A stretch of 55,863 nt of DNA from Candidatus Adlerbacteria bacterium (GCA_903878285.1 CAIRHB010000015.1:1-55863); one strand, 5' to 3'; positions 22,649 through 31,035 are shown, numbered from the stretch's first letter. Numbers and translations are program-made. Notes: generated by a model from the letters alone, not told the origin.

Positions 22649-25198
22649 TTAACGCTGATGCTCTGGCGCGTTGATGAGGCCGCAATTTTTCCACTTTTTG
22701 CCCGAGCCGCAGGGGCACGGGTCGTTGCGCCCGATTGCCGATAGGTCGGGGGCGATGGCGGCGCCTGCCGAGGACGCAGCGAGTGTGATGGTGTTTGACG
22801 GCTGCTCTTTGACCTCGCTCGCGACGGCAGCATCTGCCGCCTGCTTGGTCATTGAGCTGAGGAGTTCGAAGACACGCGCAGCGAGCATCTGCTCCATCTC
22901 CTTATAGATATGCGTGCCCTCGCGGCGATACTCGGTGAGCGGGTCGCGCTGGCCATAGGCACGCAGATTGACCGAGCCGCGCAAGTACTCCATCGACTCG
23001 AGGTGCTCGACCCAGAGCATGTCGAGCACCTGCAGCACCACGGTGCGCGCGGCGGAGAGAAACTCCTCGCGACCAAACTCGGTTTCTTTTTGTAGCAGGA
23101 GTTGCTGGGCAGCAGACGGCTCATCGGTTGATGTCTCGTGCGGTGATACCACGCCAGGCACTGCAGGAGTGTGCGACGAAACAATCGTCGCGAGCTCGGC
23201 GAGCACATCTGCCACATCATCCACCGAGCCAACGAGCGCCTTGCGACGGCGCTCGTACACCGCGCGGCGCTGGCGATCGAGGATATTGTCAAACTCGAGC
23301 ACGTGCTTGCGTGCGTCGAAATTGAACCCTTCGATTTTTGTCTGCGCGCTCTCGAGCGCGCGAGTGACCAGCGAGTTTTGGATCGGCTCATCCTCGGGGA
23401 TGCCGAAGCGCCCCATCAATCCGCGGATGGAGTCCGGAGCAAAGACGCGCATCAGCGTGTCCTCGAGCGAGACAAAAAATTGTGTCTCGCCCGGGTCGCC
23501 CTGTCTACCCGAGCGACCGCGCAGCTGGTTGTCGATGCGGCGCGCCTCGTGTCGCTCGGTACCAAGCACAAAGAGCCCGCCGAGAGCGCGCACCTCGTCT
23601 GCCTCTACCTGTGTCGCGACGGCACCGCCAAGCTTAATGTCGACGCCGCGCCCCGCCATATTGGTCGCGACGGTCACCTTCCCTCGCTTGCCCGCGTCGG
23701 CGACAATCTCGCCCTCGCGCTCGTGGTTCTTTGCATTCAAAATCTCATGCGGCACGCCCTCGCGCTTTAAATATGCCGACAGAAGCTCGTTCTTTTCGAT
23801 CGACACCGTACCCACCAACACAGGCTGCCCTTTGGCATGCAGCTCCTTTACCCTCCGCGCGAGCGCGGCAAACTTCCCCGCCTCGGTCTGGAAGATCCAA
23901 TCAGGATGATCGAGACGCACCACGTCGCGGTTAGTCGGGATCTCGACCACCTCAAGCCCGTATACCTTGTAAAACTCCTCGGACGAGGTCTTGGCAGTAC
24001 CGGTCATGCCTGCGAGCCGCTCGTACAAGCGAAAATAATTTTGATAGGTAATCGAGGCATAGGTGCGCGACTCCTTTTGCACCGCGACTCCTTCCTTCGC
24101 CTCGACCGCCTGGTGCAGCCCCTCGCTCCAACGACGCCCCGGCTGCATGCGGCCAGTAAACTCGTCGACGATAATCACCTCGCCATTTTTAACGACATAC
24201 TCTTTGTCGCGTCGAAAGAGCGCCTGCGCGCGCACCGCGGTCTCGAGGTGGTGCACCTGCTTAATGCCCTTTTCGGTATAGATATTGTCAACGCCGAGGA
24301 TTTTTTCGGCATGTTCGATACCCGCGTCAGTCATCTGGATTGCTTTTTGCTTTTCGTCCACCGTGTAGTCGACGTCAACGTGCATCTGTGCCGCGAGCGC
24401 GGCAAACTGGCGATAGAGATCCTCAGACTCTGCCGCGGGTGCAGAGATAATCAGTGGCGTGCGCGCCTCGTCGATCAGAATAGAGTCGATCTCGTCCACC
24501 ACGGCGAAGTAATGCCCGCGCTGACGCAAGTCGCTCGCACGGTAGGAGATATTATCGCGCAAGTAGTCAAAGCCGAACTCGCTGTTGGTGCCGTAGGTGA
24601 TGTCAGCCTCGTACGCCTGCGCGCGCGTACACGGGCGCAAAAACTCGTGGAAGATGCGGAAGCTCCCCTCCTCGTCGCGGATGGCGTCGTTCTCGTTGTG
24701 TGTCTGGTCGTATAGATAGGACTGGTCGTGGTTGATAACGCCGACAGACATCCCAAGCGCGGCGTACACCTGCCCCATCCACACCGCGTCGCGGCGCGCG
24801 AGGTAGTCGTTGACGGTCACCACGTGCACGCCCTTTGCCATGAGCGCATTCAAATAAGCAGGGAGCGTCGCAACGAGTGTCTTGCCCTCGCCAGTCTTCA
24901 TTTCTGCGATGCCGCGATTATGGAGCACGATGCCGCCGATAAGCTGCACATCAAAGGGGCGCAGCTTGACGGTGCGGCGCGCGCTCTCGCGAACCGCAGC
25001 AAACGCCTCGGGCAGCAAGCTGTCGAGCACCTCGCCAGCCGCAAGTCGCGTGCGGAACTCCTGCGTCTTGCCGCGCAACGTCTCGTCCGAAAGCGCTTGA
25101 TACTCAGGCTCAAACGCGTTAATCGCGGCAACGGTTGCAGCACTCTTTTTAACCAGCGCCGCACCCGAGTCGCCAAACCATTTCGTCAGTGAAAACAT
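22649..25198 (-). CDS. secA: preprotein translocase ATPase SecA
   Basis: SecA drives secreted proteins through SecYEG by ATP hydrolysis. The 849-aa chain has Walker A in MKTGEGKTLVATL (about 100), Walker B with VDEIDSILIDEARTPLI, the helicase motif TNMAGRGVDIKLG, and GRSGRQGDPG. The C-terminal zinc-binding SEC-C tail is CPCGSGKKWKNC. A short insertion around 165-185 (SYLYDQTHNENDAIRDEEG) follows the variable Q/N-rich region seen in many CPR SecA proteins. TAGTAT ends 6 nt before the ATG. It exports, among others, the surface proteins encoded in this window. Confidence 0.98.
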   Translation of the reverse strand: MFSLTKWFGDSGAALVKKSAATVAAINAFEPEYQALSDETLRGKTQEFRTRLAAGEVLDSLLPEAFAAVRESARRTVKLRPFDVQLIGGIVLHNRGIAEMKTGEGKTLVATLPAYLNALMAKGVHVVTVNDYLARRDAVWMGQVYAALGMSVGVINHDQSYLYDQTHNENDAIRDEEGSFRIFHEFLRPCTRAQAYEADITYGTNSEFGFDYLRDNISYRASDLRQRGHYFAVVDEIDSILIDEARTPLIISAPAAESEDLYRQFAALAAQMHVDVDYTVDEKQKAIQMTDAGIEHAEKILGVDNIYTEKGIKQVHHLETAVRAQALFRRDKEYVVKNGEVIIVDEFTGRMQPGRRWSEGLHQAVEAKEGVAVQKESRTYASITYQNYFRLYERLAGMTGTAKTSSEEFYKVYGLEVVEIPTNRDVVRLDHPDWIFQTEAGKFAALARRVKELHAKGQPVLVGTVSIEKNELLSAYLKREGVPHEILNAKNHEREGEIVADAGKRGKVTVATNMAGRGVDIKLGGAVATQVEADEVRALGGLFVLGTERHEARRIDNQLRGRSGRQGDPGETQFFVSLEDTLMRVFAPDSIRGLMGRFGIPEDEPIQNSLVTRALESAQTKIEGFNFDARKHVLEFDNILDRQRRAVYERRRKALVGSVDDVADVLAELATIVSSHTPAVPGVVSPHETSTDEPSAAQQLLLQKETEFGREEFLSAARTVVLQVLDMLWVEHLESMEYLRGSVNLRAYGQRDPLTEYRREGTHIYKEMEQMLAARVFELLSSMTKQAADAAVASEVKEQPSNTITLAASSAGAAIAPDLSAIGRNDPCPCGSGKKWKNCGLINAPEHQR

Positions 25199-25204
25199 GC
25201 GCGC

Positions 25205-25210
25205 ATACTA
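25205..25210 (-). promoter_or_regulatory. -10 box (TAGTAT) of secA
   Basis: TAGTAT on the minus strand is 6 nt before the secA start codon, consistent with a leaderless message. Confidence 0.5.
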
Positions 25211-25240
25211 CCACAAATAGGCGTTTTTTGCTCGGTTTTG

Positions 25241-26596
25241 CTACCGCCCGTTGGCGAAGACTTTTTGGGCGATTGTGTCAAAATCGTAGGATAGTGGGAA
25301 GTGTTGCTCGAACAAATGCATCGCTGGATCAGTGGCATATTCCCCACGCTCCGAGGCAAGATGCATCGCAAGGATCATCTCCTCGGGCTCGCCGACGCAG
25401 TCGAGCGGCTTGAACCCCTCGATACCGAGAATCTGTCGGATGAGCGGCAGCAGATGCTTTTTCGCATACAGGTCAGCACCAAACATCTCGACCACTTCTT
25501 TTTTCGGCAGAAACGCCGCGAAGCAGGCAAACAAGAATACGCATTTTGGGCACTCTCGACACCAGTATGCCCGGCGGCGCAGATGCTGCTCGATGCGCGG
25601 GAGCCAAAAATAAGCGTTGCAGCTCGTGACATGGCGGAGATACTGCGGATAGCCGACAAAGCGCCGTACAATCTCGAGCTCGCTGTACTCGCGCAAGAGC
25701 GACCGCGTCGAGATGTCGGGCGTGATAGAGCACTGAATGTACTCGTTAATCATCTTCTCCGCCTCTGACGATTTGCACCATTGGTGATTGACCTCTAACC
25801 CGAGGTAGGTGAGATTGCCGAAATCGGCGCTGCGCTCGTTGGAGAAAATAATTTCGTTGTAGCCAAGCAACTCTGCGAGTAACGTTGCCACAAACGTAAA
25901 CGTCGAGACCGACGGATATGCACCCGAAATACCACGCACCACCATCCGCACACCGATACGCGGATCGCGACGACGAGTGACCCTGATCGTCTTTGCACCA
26001 ACCAGTGCCGCGATGCGCTCGTGCGCGGGCGTTGGCGCGAATGCAAAAAAGTCGAACAGCGTACCCGCTGCTTTCAGTAGCTCGGCAGAAAGGACAGAGT
26101 CCTTGCCTGCACCATTTAAGAGAAGCGCTCGCCCCCGCTTGCCCGCTGCACGCTCGAACCCATGCGGCTGCGCCCCCGCGCGTACAAGTCGAGCAGGCGT
26201 GGGCGCAACACGAGACGCATCGTAGGGAAAAGCGATCAGGTCGCGGAAATCCATCTGCATGTGGTAGAAAAACTCCCCAAGCCCATGCAGGTACATCTCG
26301 TCCCAAAAGTGCGCCTGCTCCCGCGTGAGTGTAAAGCCTTCGATGCGGATGTTGTGTGTCGGGAAAACGCACCAGTAGTTGATGCCGAGCATCAGTAGCA
26401 GCGCTTGGAGCGTCGGCTCGAGCACCGCCTTGGGCACCTGCTCCCACAACTCTGGCGATATGCCCTCAAAAAAGAGCTGGTCGGTATAGCTCTTTGTTCT
26501 CCCACTCTTGAATCCTACATGATACGTACAAGATACGATTGAACGAGCAGCATCGACTGCGTATGTACCAAACGTAAACGACGATGCTCGCGACAT
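25241..26596 (-). CDS. murL: MurL-type UDP-MurNAc-L-Ala-L-Glu epimerase
   Basis: The 451-aa protein matches the length and order of MurL, which turns L-Glu attached to UDP-MurNAc-L-Ala into D-Glu with ATP, replacing glutamate racemase. The nucleotide loop NGAGKDS (161-167) is an N-type PP-loop. FSNERSADFGNLTYLGLEVNHQW is in the middle in pieces, and a Cys cluster (WCRECPKCVF near 345) could hold a metal. The assignment rests on remembered family features. A related PP-loop enzyme of other function cannot be excluded, but murB nearby supports a peptidoglycan role. TATGAT lies 6 nt before the ATG. Confidence 0.75.
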   Translation of the reverse strand: MSRASSFTFGTYAVDAARSIVSCTYHVGFKSGRTKSYTDQLFFEGISPELWEQVPKAVLEPTLQALLLMLGINYWCVFPTHNIRIEGFTLTREQAHFWDEMYLHGLGEFFYHMQMDFRDLIAFPYDASRVAPTPARLVRAGAQPHGFERAAGKRGRALLLNGAGKDSVLSAELLKAAGTLFDFFAFAPTPAHERIAALVGAKTIRVTRRRDPRIGVRMVVRGISGAYPSVSTFTFVATLLAELLGYNEIIFSNERSADFGNLTYLGLEVNHQWCKSSEAEKMINEYIQCSITPDISTRSLLREYSELEIVRRFVGYPQYLRHVTSCNAYFWLPRIEQHLRRRAYWCRECPKCVFLFACFAAFLPKKEVVEMFGADLYAKKHLLPLIRQILGIEGFKPLDCVGEPEEMILAMHLASERGEYATDPAMHLFEQHFPLSYDFDTIAQKVFANGR

Positions 26597-26602
26597 GTGC
26601 GC

Positions 26603-26608
26603 ATCATA
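26603..26608 (-). promoter_or_regulatory. -10 box (TATGAT) of murL
   Basis: TATGAT ends 6 nt before the murL ATG and follows directly on a strong terminator, so murL (and perhaps secA) has its own start of transcription. Confidence 0.55.
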
Positions 26609-26620
26609 CCATACGAAGAA

Positions 26621-26659
26621 AAAGAAAAACCTTCCGCGCGAGGCGAAAGGTTTTTCTTT
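26621..26659. terminator. strong bidirectional terminator
   Basis: A perfect 13-bp stem (26621-26633 with 26647-26659) encloses a GC-rich 13-nt loop. The stem ends in A/T runs so that each strand has a T-rich 3' side. It closes the short transcript to its right and insulates murL. Confidence 0.85.
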
Positions 26660-26707
26660 CGAGAGGAAATCGCTTGCTCTGGCAGAATGCCAAAGGGCGA
26701 TGCCGGG

Positions 26708-26758
26708 TTAGCGGCGCTTCTTTGCTGTCTTCTTTGCTGCTTTCTTTTTTGCTGCCAT
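26708..26758 (-). CDS. 16-residue Lys/Ala-rich peptide
   Basis: The frame reads MAAKKKAAKKTAKKRR and stops, with nine basic residues, resembling the tails of histone H1-like or HctA-like DNA-binding proteins. It lies inside the short terminated transcript, 7 nt after a stable hairpin. There is no clear ribosome site. It is far too short to judge by coding statistics, so the main support is composition and the tight transcript around it. Confidence 0.4.
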   Translation of the reverse strand: MAAKKKAAKKTAKKRR

Positions 26759-26863
26759 AGTAGTAGCGACTCGCGTCGCACTTAAGGTGTAGCATCGATC
26801 GACCTTGTTGTTTGAATATCGTTTGATTGATATTCATCGAACACATCTCGATGCTCTGCTATA

Positions 26864-26892
26864 AGTATCACGCATGCGGTCGATAGATACAA
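26864..26892 (-). promoter_or_regulatory. promoter of the structured short transcript
   Basis: On the minus strand TTGTAT (26887-26892) and GATACT (26864-26869) are 17 nt apart. The expected start at about 26856 coincides with the first stem of the RNA. Confidence 0.55.
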
Positions 26893-27012
26893 TGAAAAAA
26901 AATAAAAAACTGTGGATAACTTTTTTATTTTTAGAAAATTACAAAAATTATTTTGAAAAACTTTTTATATTCTCTAATTTTATTTTTTGAAAAATATTTT
27001 TGTTTGGTTTTT
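26889..27012. other. very AT-rich island with a DnaA box
   Basis: About 120 bp are almost entirely A and T, in sharp contrast to GC-balanced surroundings, and include long A and T runs. A perfect DnaA 9-mer (TGTGGATAA, 26911-26919) is near its right-reading start. A 32-codon frame exists but looks like a by-product of composition. It could be an unwinding element, a nucleoid-protein site or a UP-type promoter element for the neighbouring transcript. Confidence 0.5.
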
Positions 27013-27018
27013 GTACAC

Positions 27019-28173
27019 CTACCGCATCTCTTGCACTTCTTTTTCTAGTCTGATACCAAACGCATCAGAAACTTTTTGCTGCACCTCACTTGCAAGTGTG
27101 CGCACATCTGCGCTCGATGCGCCACGAGACGCCACCAACACCAAAGGCTGATGCTCAAACAAACGCGCCCCGCCGACCGAAAAACCGCGCAACTGCAACA
27201 CCTGATCCAGCAACCACGCTAAGGGGATTTTGACACCTGCCGCCTCGGGCAGCGCGAACGTTGGCATGTGTGGATACTTCGCCACCAGTGCCGCCGCAAC
27301 CTCCTTCGACACAATCGGGTTTTTAAAAAATGATCCCGCTGTCCCTTCGATTGCAAGATCAGGAAATTTTTCTCTGCGTATCGCGAGCACTGCATCGCGA
27401 ATGTTCGCGAGCGTTGGTTCTGTTTCTTGTTCTATTGTTACTTCAACCTCTGATGTTGTTTTCTGTTCTGTTATTTTTGATTGTTGCGCAGTAGCAAATC
27501 GCAGCGCAAGATCTTTGTATACCAAGTTTGGTTGCGCAACGCGCGACAGAGCAAACGCGACACGTGTGATGATATAGCGCGATGCGCGCTGTTTAAAAAA
27601 ACTATCGCGATAACCGAACGCACACAGGCTCGCATCGAGCCGCACCAACTCGCGCTGTACGCGATCATATGCCTCGACCCAAGCGACGCTCTGCGACGCC
27701 GATGCGCCGTATGCGCCAATGTTTCCCCACGCGGCACCCCCGACTGTGCCTGGGATGCCCGACAAGTTCTCCAACCCCCACAACCCATGCTCGACCGCAT
27801 ACTGCACCAACCCGTCCCAACTCTCGCCCGCACCAACGACCACCAGTGTTTTATTTTCTTCTGTCTCTGTTTTTGCATTCGATACAGAATCTTCGCCCTT
27901 CTTGTATCTTTCTTCTTGAATCTCGATTCCTGCAATTTCTATTTTTATCACCAACCCCTCAAAACCAGAGTCTGGCACGAGTGTATTCGACCCGCCACCA
28001 AGAATATATACAGGCGCGTTCTTGTTCTGAGCACCCTGTCCTGAGCCAGGTCGAAGGAAGTCGAGAGACTCTCTCAATCCCTCAACCGTACGCACGCGCA
28101 CAAAATATCGCGCCTCCCCACCAATCCCAAAGGTCGTGAGCGATGCGAGCGGTACGTGTTCTTCAATCTGCAT
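27019..28173 (-). CDS. murB: UDP-N-acetylenolpyruvoylglucosamine reductase
   Basis: MurB reduces UDP-GlcNAc-enolpyruvate to UDP-MurNAc with NADPH and FAD. The FAD part has TTFGIGGEARYFV and ILGGGSNTLV; GIPGTVGGAAWGNIGAYG is the second signature. Catalytic elements of the E. coli (type I) form are present: YRDSFF, GSFFKNP with the proton-donor Ser, and EHQPLVLV at the end. At 384 aa it is about 40 longer than usual, with charged inserts near 75-100 and 235-260, plus a short one near 38-50 that coincides with a REP-like sequence. The start at 28173 leaves the upstream toxin gene (ends 28193) free. Confidence 0.95.
   Translation of the reverse strand: MQIEEHVPLASLTTFGIGGEARYFVRVRTVEGLRESLDFLRPGSGQGAQNKNAPVYILGGGSNTLVPDSGFEGLVIKIEIAGIEIQEERYKKGEDSVSNAKTETEENKTLVVVGAGESWDGLVQYAVEHGLWGLENLSGIPGTVGGAAWGNIGAYGASASQSVAWVEAYDRVQRELVRLDASLCAFGYRDSFFKQRASRYIITRVAFALSRVAQPNLVYKDLALRFATAQQSKITEQKTTSEVEVTIEQETEPTLANIRDAVLAIRREKFPDLAIEGTAGSFFKNPIVSKEVAAALVAKYPHMPTFALPEAAGVKIPLAWLLDQVLQLRGFSVGGARLFEHQPLVLVASRGASSADVRTLASEVQQKVSDAFGIRLEKEVQEMR
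28034..28060. repeat. REP-like sequence inside murB
   Basis: The segment begins CCTGTCCTGAGCCAGGTC and continues GAAGGAAG. It resembles a common dispersed bacterial palindrome of the CTGAGC...GTCGAAGG type. It falls in frame in a non-conserved stretch of MurB (RPGSGQGAQN). Symmetry is imperfect and only one copy is visible. Confidence 0.4.
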
Positions 28174-28192
28174 AATGTAAGTAAGCAAAAAC

Positions 28193-28480
28193 CTATCTCC
28201 CATCCCACGGGTGTTGCGCAGTGTTTCGAATGCGCAGTATCAAAATCGAGTCGGATAACACTTTGTAGAATATGACGAACGGATAGCGGACAAGTGGTGC
28301 GGCACGAACTCCCGCTACCCCAGCAACTTTCTGTGCACTCTCTGGAAAGCGCGACAAACGAAATATGGTATACAAAACCCGACTCTCAACCGAGCGAACT
28401 GTTATATCGCCAAACGCGCGACTATCGACAGCAATCTTTCGGAGATCTTCGACAGCCGACTGTGACCACTCGACACGCAT
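28193..28480 (-). CDS. RelE/ParE-type toxin
   Basis: The 95-aa product has the family plan: N-terminal strand (MRVEWSQSAVEDL), two helices, then the beta sheet with VRAAPLVRYPFVIFYKV and the C-terminal ILRIRNTAQHPWDGR. RelE members cut mRNA in the ribosome and ParE members poison gyrase; the C-terminal Arg and His would fit either. The gene follows the antitoxin with a 6-nt gap in the same direction, the normal order for this pair. Confidence 0.88.
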   Translation of the reverse strand: MRVEWSQSAVEDLRKIAVDSRAFGDITVRSVESRVLYTIFRLSRFPESAQKVAGVAGVRAAPLVRYPFVIFYKVLSDSILILRIRNTAQHPWDGR

Positions 28481-28486
28481 AGTTGC

Positions 28487-28702
28487 TTACTGACGGAACG
28501 CTTTGAATGCACTCGCAACAGCGGCAATACTCGCCACACCACTGCGCTCTGCTTCGTGTATTGCGGCAATATCTTCTGGCGTTGCATAGTACACACCCGA
28601 GCGGCGATGCTCGATTTCTGCGGCATACTCGGCCAGCTCGCGTTGGTCAGAATCCGACCAGAGCTCCGCACGAGCAACAATTTCCTTTAGTTTCTCGCTC
28701 AT
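28487..28702 (-). CDS. antitoxin of the RelE/ParE pair
   Basis: The 71-aa acidic/helical protein starts at 28702 (MSEKLKEIVARAELWS). The middle reads YYATPEDIAAIHEAERSG, a form common in small antitoxins that wrap the RelE toxin. No separate DNA-binding domain is obvious. TATACT (28709-28714) ends 6 nt before the ATG, so the operon is probably leaderless at its first gene. The longer in-frame start would pass through this promoter. Confidence 0.82.
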   Translation of the reverse strand: MSEKLKEIVARAELWSDSDQRELAEYAAEIEHRRSGVYYATPEDIAAIHEAERSGVASIAAVASAFKAFRQ

Positions 28703-28708
28703 ACGCCT

Positions 28709-28714
28709 AGTATA
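28709..28714 (-). promoter_or_regulatory. -10 box (TATACT) of the toxin-antitoxin operon
   Basis: TATACT 6 nt upstream of the antitoxin ATG decides that start. The surrounding ATGGTATACTAG is partly symmetric and may also be an operator. Confidence 0.55.
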
Positions 28715-28737
28715 CCATATCGCCACGTTCGAGGTGG

Positions 28738-30996
28738 CTACTTGAGCGTGCCGTTTTGGATTTGGGTGATAATCCCCTGGATCTGCCCCGCGAGAGAAGG
28801 GCTCAGCTGTGCGGCGCGCTGGAGCTCGGTAATCGCGGCAGGCTTGTTGCCCGAGGTGAAGTACGCCGACGCGAGCCCCACATGCGCCTGTGCATCAGTT
28901 GGTGTCTTTGATACGCGCAGCTGCCAGATAGCAATCACGCGAGCATACTGCTTGGTTGTAGTAAACACCTGGAGCAATCGCGCATCATCAACCGTGGTGG
29001 TGCCAAACCCTTGCTGCAAGAGTGCGTCGGCAGCAGCGTTGTCGTTGGCGTAGAACAAGCCTGCCACATAGAGAATGCGCGCGTCGGTGTAGCTGGTGTC
29101 CTCGGTAAATGCTGCTTGCAAGACAGGCAGCGCATCCTTTATATCGCCCGAGTTGAGATAGGACACGCCCTCTTCGAACATAATCTGCTGCTTCTTGGGC
29201 GAGTCGGCGAGCGCCTGCTTGAGCGCATCCTGTGCCTGTGCAGTCTGCCCCGCTGCATCGTAGAACCCGCCCATAAAGAGCTCAAGGCGCGCATCGTGCT
29301 TGCGCTGTGCAAGCAGCGTCTGCCCAGCATCCTGTGCCAAGAGGAACGCGCTCTGCTTGACGGACGGATCAACCGACGACGAGGTGAAAGCGGTGGAGGC
29401 AAACTGGAGCAGCTGCTCGGTCGCCTCCTGGCGGCCCAGCGGCGTCCCTGGCCATGCGGTTGTCCCAAGCACTGAGGCGAACTCGCTCACGTTGAGTTTT
29501 GGATCCTTCGGTGCACCTGTGATACCGCCATTACCGTTCGAGACCGGCGTCTGCGTCATCAGTGCACTCAGCAAGCCCTCGGCGCGAGCAATACCTGGCG
29601 CGTTGAGCGCCCAGCCGCCGACCACCACCACGACCGCAACAATCGGTGCGAGAACGGCAACGAGGTGATCACTGCCCTGCCGAGACAAGAACATCTTGCT
29701 TGGCAGCTTTTTACTCGATAGCCCGTGCGCGAAGGCGAGAATGGTAAAGAAATACACCGAGCTCATCAGGTCATCGAACACGAAGAGATTGTTGAATGTG
29801 TAGCCTGCGAGCAACCCCAACAGCACTGCCTGCTCGGGCACCTCCAGCGCATCGGAGCGGATAATCGCCCACGCAGCAAGCGCAAAGAACGAGATATAGA
29901 GTAGGAACGCCGGCAGCCCTGCCGCAATCAACCAATCGAGAAACTGGTTGTGTGCGCGGTCGAACCACTGCTCCTGCCCATACATCGCTGGGCTGTAGTA
30001 CTTGTTGAAGACGAAGCTAAAGTTCTCCTGCCCCCAGCCGAGCACCGGCTTATCTTTGAACCCCTCATACGCCATGTGCCAGATCTGAAAGCGCGCCATC
30101 GTCGTTGGGTCAGTCAGCGAAATCGACGCAAAGCGATTGAGCGTGTTGTTGTGCGCAACAAACGAGCTGTGGCGCACCGCAAGAAACCCTGCCACGAGTA
30201 CAACCAGCAGCGCGAGGCCGCCGATGGACACTCGGCGCAGGCTGCGCCACTCGCGCCCTGTACCACGCCAGGCAACATACACGCCTGTAATAATCAGACC
30301 GCCGAGGAGGCCGAGCAGCGCGCCGCGCGTCTCGGTATAAAAGAGTGTGACAAACTGCAGCACCAAGGCGATGCCGTAGAGCGCCTGCGCCGTGGTCGAG
30401 CGTCGCTGGCGCACCAACATAAACAGCGTAATAAAGAAGTTGAAGAGCATAAACACCGCGAGGTAGGTCGCGTTGCCAAAGGTGGTGTCGACGCGTGCGC
30501 CGCTCTGCGAGCTAATCGGCAGCTTGCCGGTCAGCTGCAGCAAACCGTAGCAACCCATCACCGCGGAGGAGAAAATCGACACTTGGAACAATCGCTCCCA
30601 CCAACCTTCGGCGGTCACGACCGCGCCAACAATCAGGAAGTAGGCGAAGAGATGCAACACCGTGAGGTAGCCCTCCATGCGCTCGAAGTTGCTCCAAAAA
30701 CTTTTGATCGGGTCAACACTACAAACAGTTGCGACCGCCACCCACGCAACAAACGCGACCACTGCCCAGAAAATGTTTGAAGTGCGCGGGCGATACGTTG
30801 GCTCGCGTACCGCCAGCAGGACATACAGCCCGAGCAGCAGCTCAATCAGGATACGAAAGACAAAATTTTTGCCCGTAATAAAAGGGAAAAACATGTTCGG
30901 CACGAACACGCTGTTGTCGGCGACAATAAACGGAACAAAAAACACCAGAGCCAAACCCGCCAACAGCACCCACCGAAGCCATTTTGTGTATTGCAT
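28738..30996 (-). CDS. O-antigen ligase-like membrane protein with C-terminal TPRs
   Basis: The 752-aa product has about twelve membrane segments in the first 470 residues. The ligase-type periplasmic loop includes NRFASISLTDPTTMARFQIWHMA, and the motif GWGQENFSFVFN, followed by RAHNQFLDWLIAAGLPAFLLY, is typical of the Wzy_C/O-antigen ligase family. The last 230 residues are helical repeats of TPR type (AQTAQAQDALKQALADSP, AHVGLASAYFTSGNKPAAI). It probably transfers a lipid-linked glycan to a surface acceptor, with TPRs recruiting partners. It opens the polysaccharide region and is divergent from the FkbM gene at 31036. The start at 30996 is preferred because the longer form runs into that gene's promoter. 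Confidence 0.88.
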   Translation of the reverse strand: MQYTKWLRWVLLAGLALVFFVPFIVADNSVFVPNMFFPFITGKNFVFRILIELLLGLYVLLAVREPTYRPRTSNIFWAVVAFVAWVAVATVCSVDPIKSFWSNFERMEGYLTVLHLFAYFLIVGAVVTAEGWWERLFQVSIFSSAVMGCYGLLQLTGKLPISSQSGARVDTTFGNATYLAVFMLFNFFITLFMLVRQRRSTTAQALYGIALVLQFVTLFYTETRGALLGLLGGLIITGVYVAWRGTGREWRSLRRVSIGGLALLVVLVAGFLAVRHSSFVAHNNTLNRFASISLTDPTTMARFQIWHMAYEGFKDKPVLGWGQENFSFVFNKYYSPAMYGQEQWFDRAHNQFLDWLIAAGLPAFLLYISFFALAAWAIIRSDALEVPEQAVLLGLLAGYTFNNLFVFDDLMSSVYFFTILAFAHGLSSKKLPSKMFLSRQGSDHLVAVLAPIVAVVVVVGGWALNAPGIARAEGLLSALMTQTPVSNGNGGITGAPKDPKLNVSEFASVLGTTAWPGTPLGRQEATEQLLQFASTAFTSSSVDPSVKQSAFLLAQDAGQTLLAQRKHDARLELFMGGFYDAAGQTAQAQDALKQALADSPKKQQIMFEEGVSYLNSGDIKDALPVLQAAFTEDTSYTDARILYVAGLFYANDNAAADALLQQGFGTTTVDDARLLQVFTTTKQYARVIAIWQLRVSKTPTDAQAHVGLASAYFTSGNKPAAITELQRAAQLSPSLAGQIQGIITQIQNGTLK

Positions 30997-31035
30997 AATA
31001 TTTGAAATAGTATGGTATTTTGTACGATAAGGCAA

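Larger units (their letters stand above)
26621..26856 (-). ncRNA. structured short transcript (about 236 nt), sRNA or micro-mRNA
   Basis: A promoter (26864-26892) is predicted to start transcription right at the base of a two-part hairpin: 8 bp (26848-26855 with 26791-26798) capped by a 7-bp stem with an 8-nt loop (26814-26835). A second hairpin at 26766-26779 has a GCGA tetraloop. A 16-codon frame follows, then the 13-bp terminator. Promoter, structures and terminator form one consistent unit. Whether the RNA itself or the peptide is the product cannot be decided. I do not recognise a known RNA family; tmRNA, 6S and RNase P do not fit. Confidence 0.55.

Noticed and set aside
26892-26990. 32-codon frame (MKKNKKLWITF...) in the AT-rich island
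   Set aside because: Lys/Phe/Ile/Asn-only composition follows directly from the A and T runs. There is no ribosome site or conserved feature.
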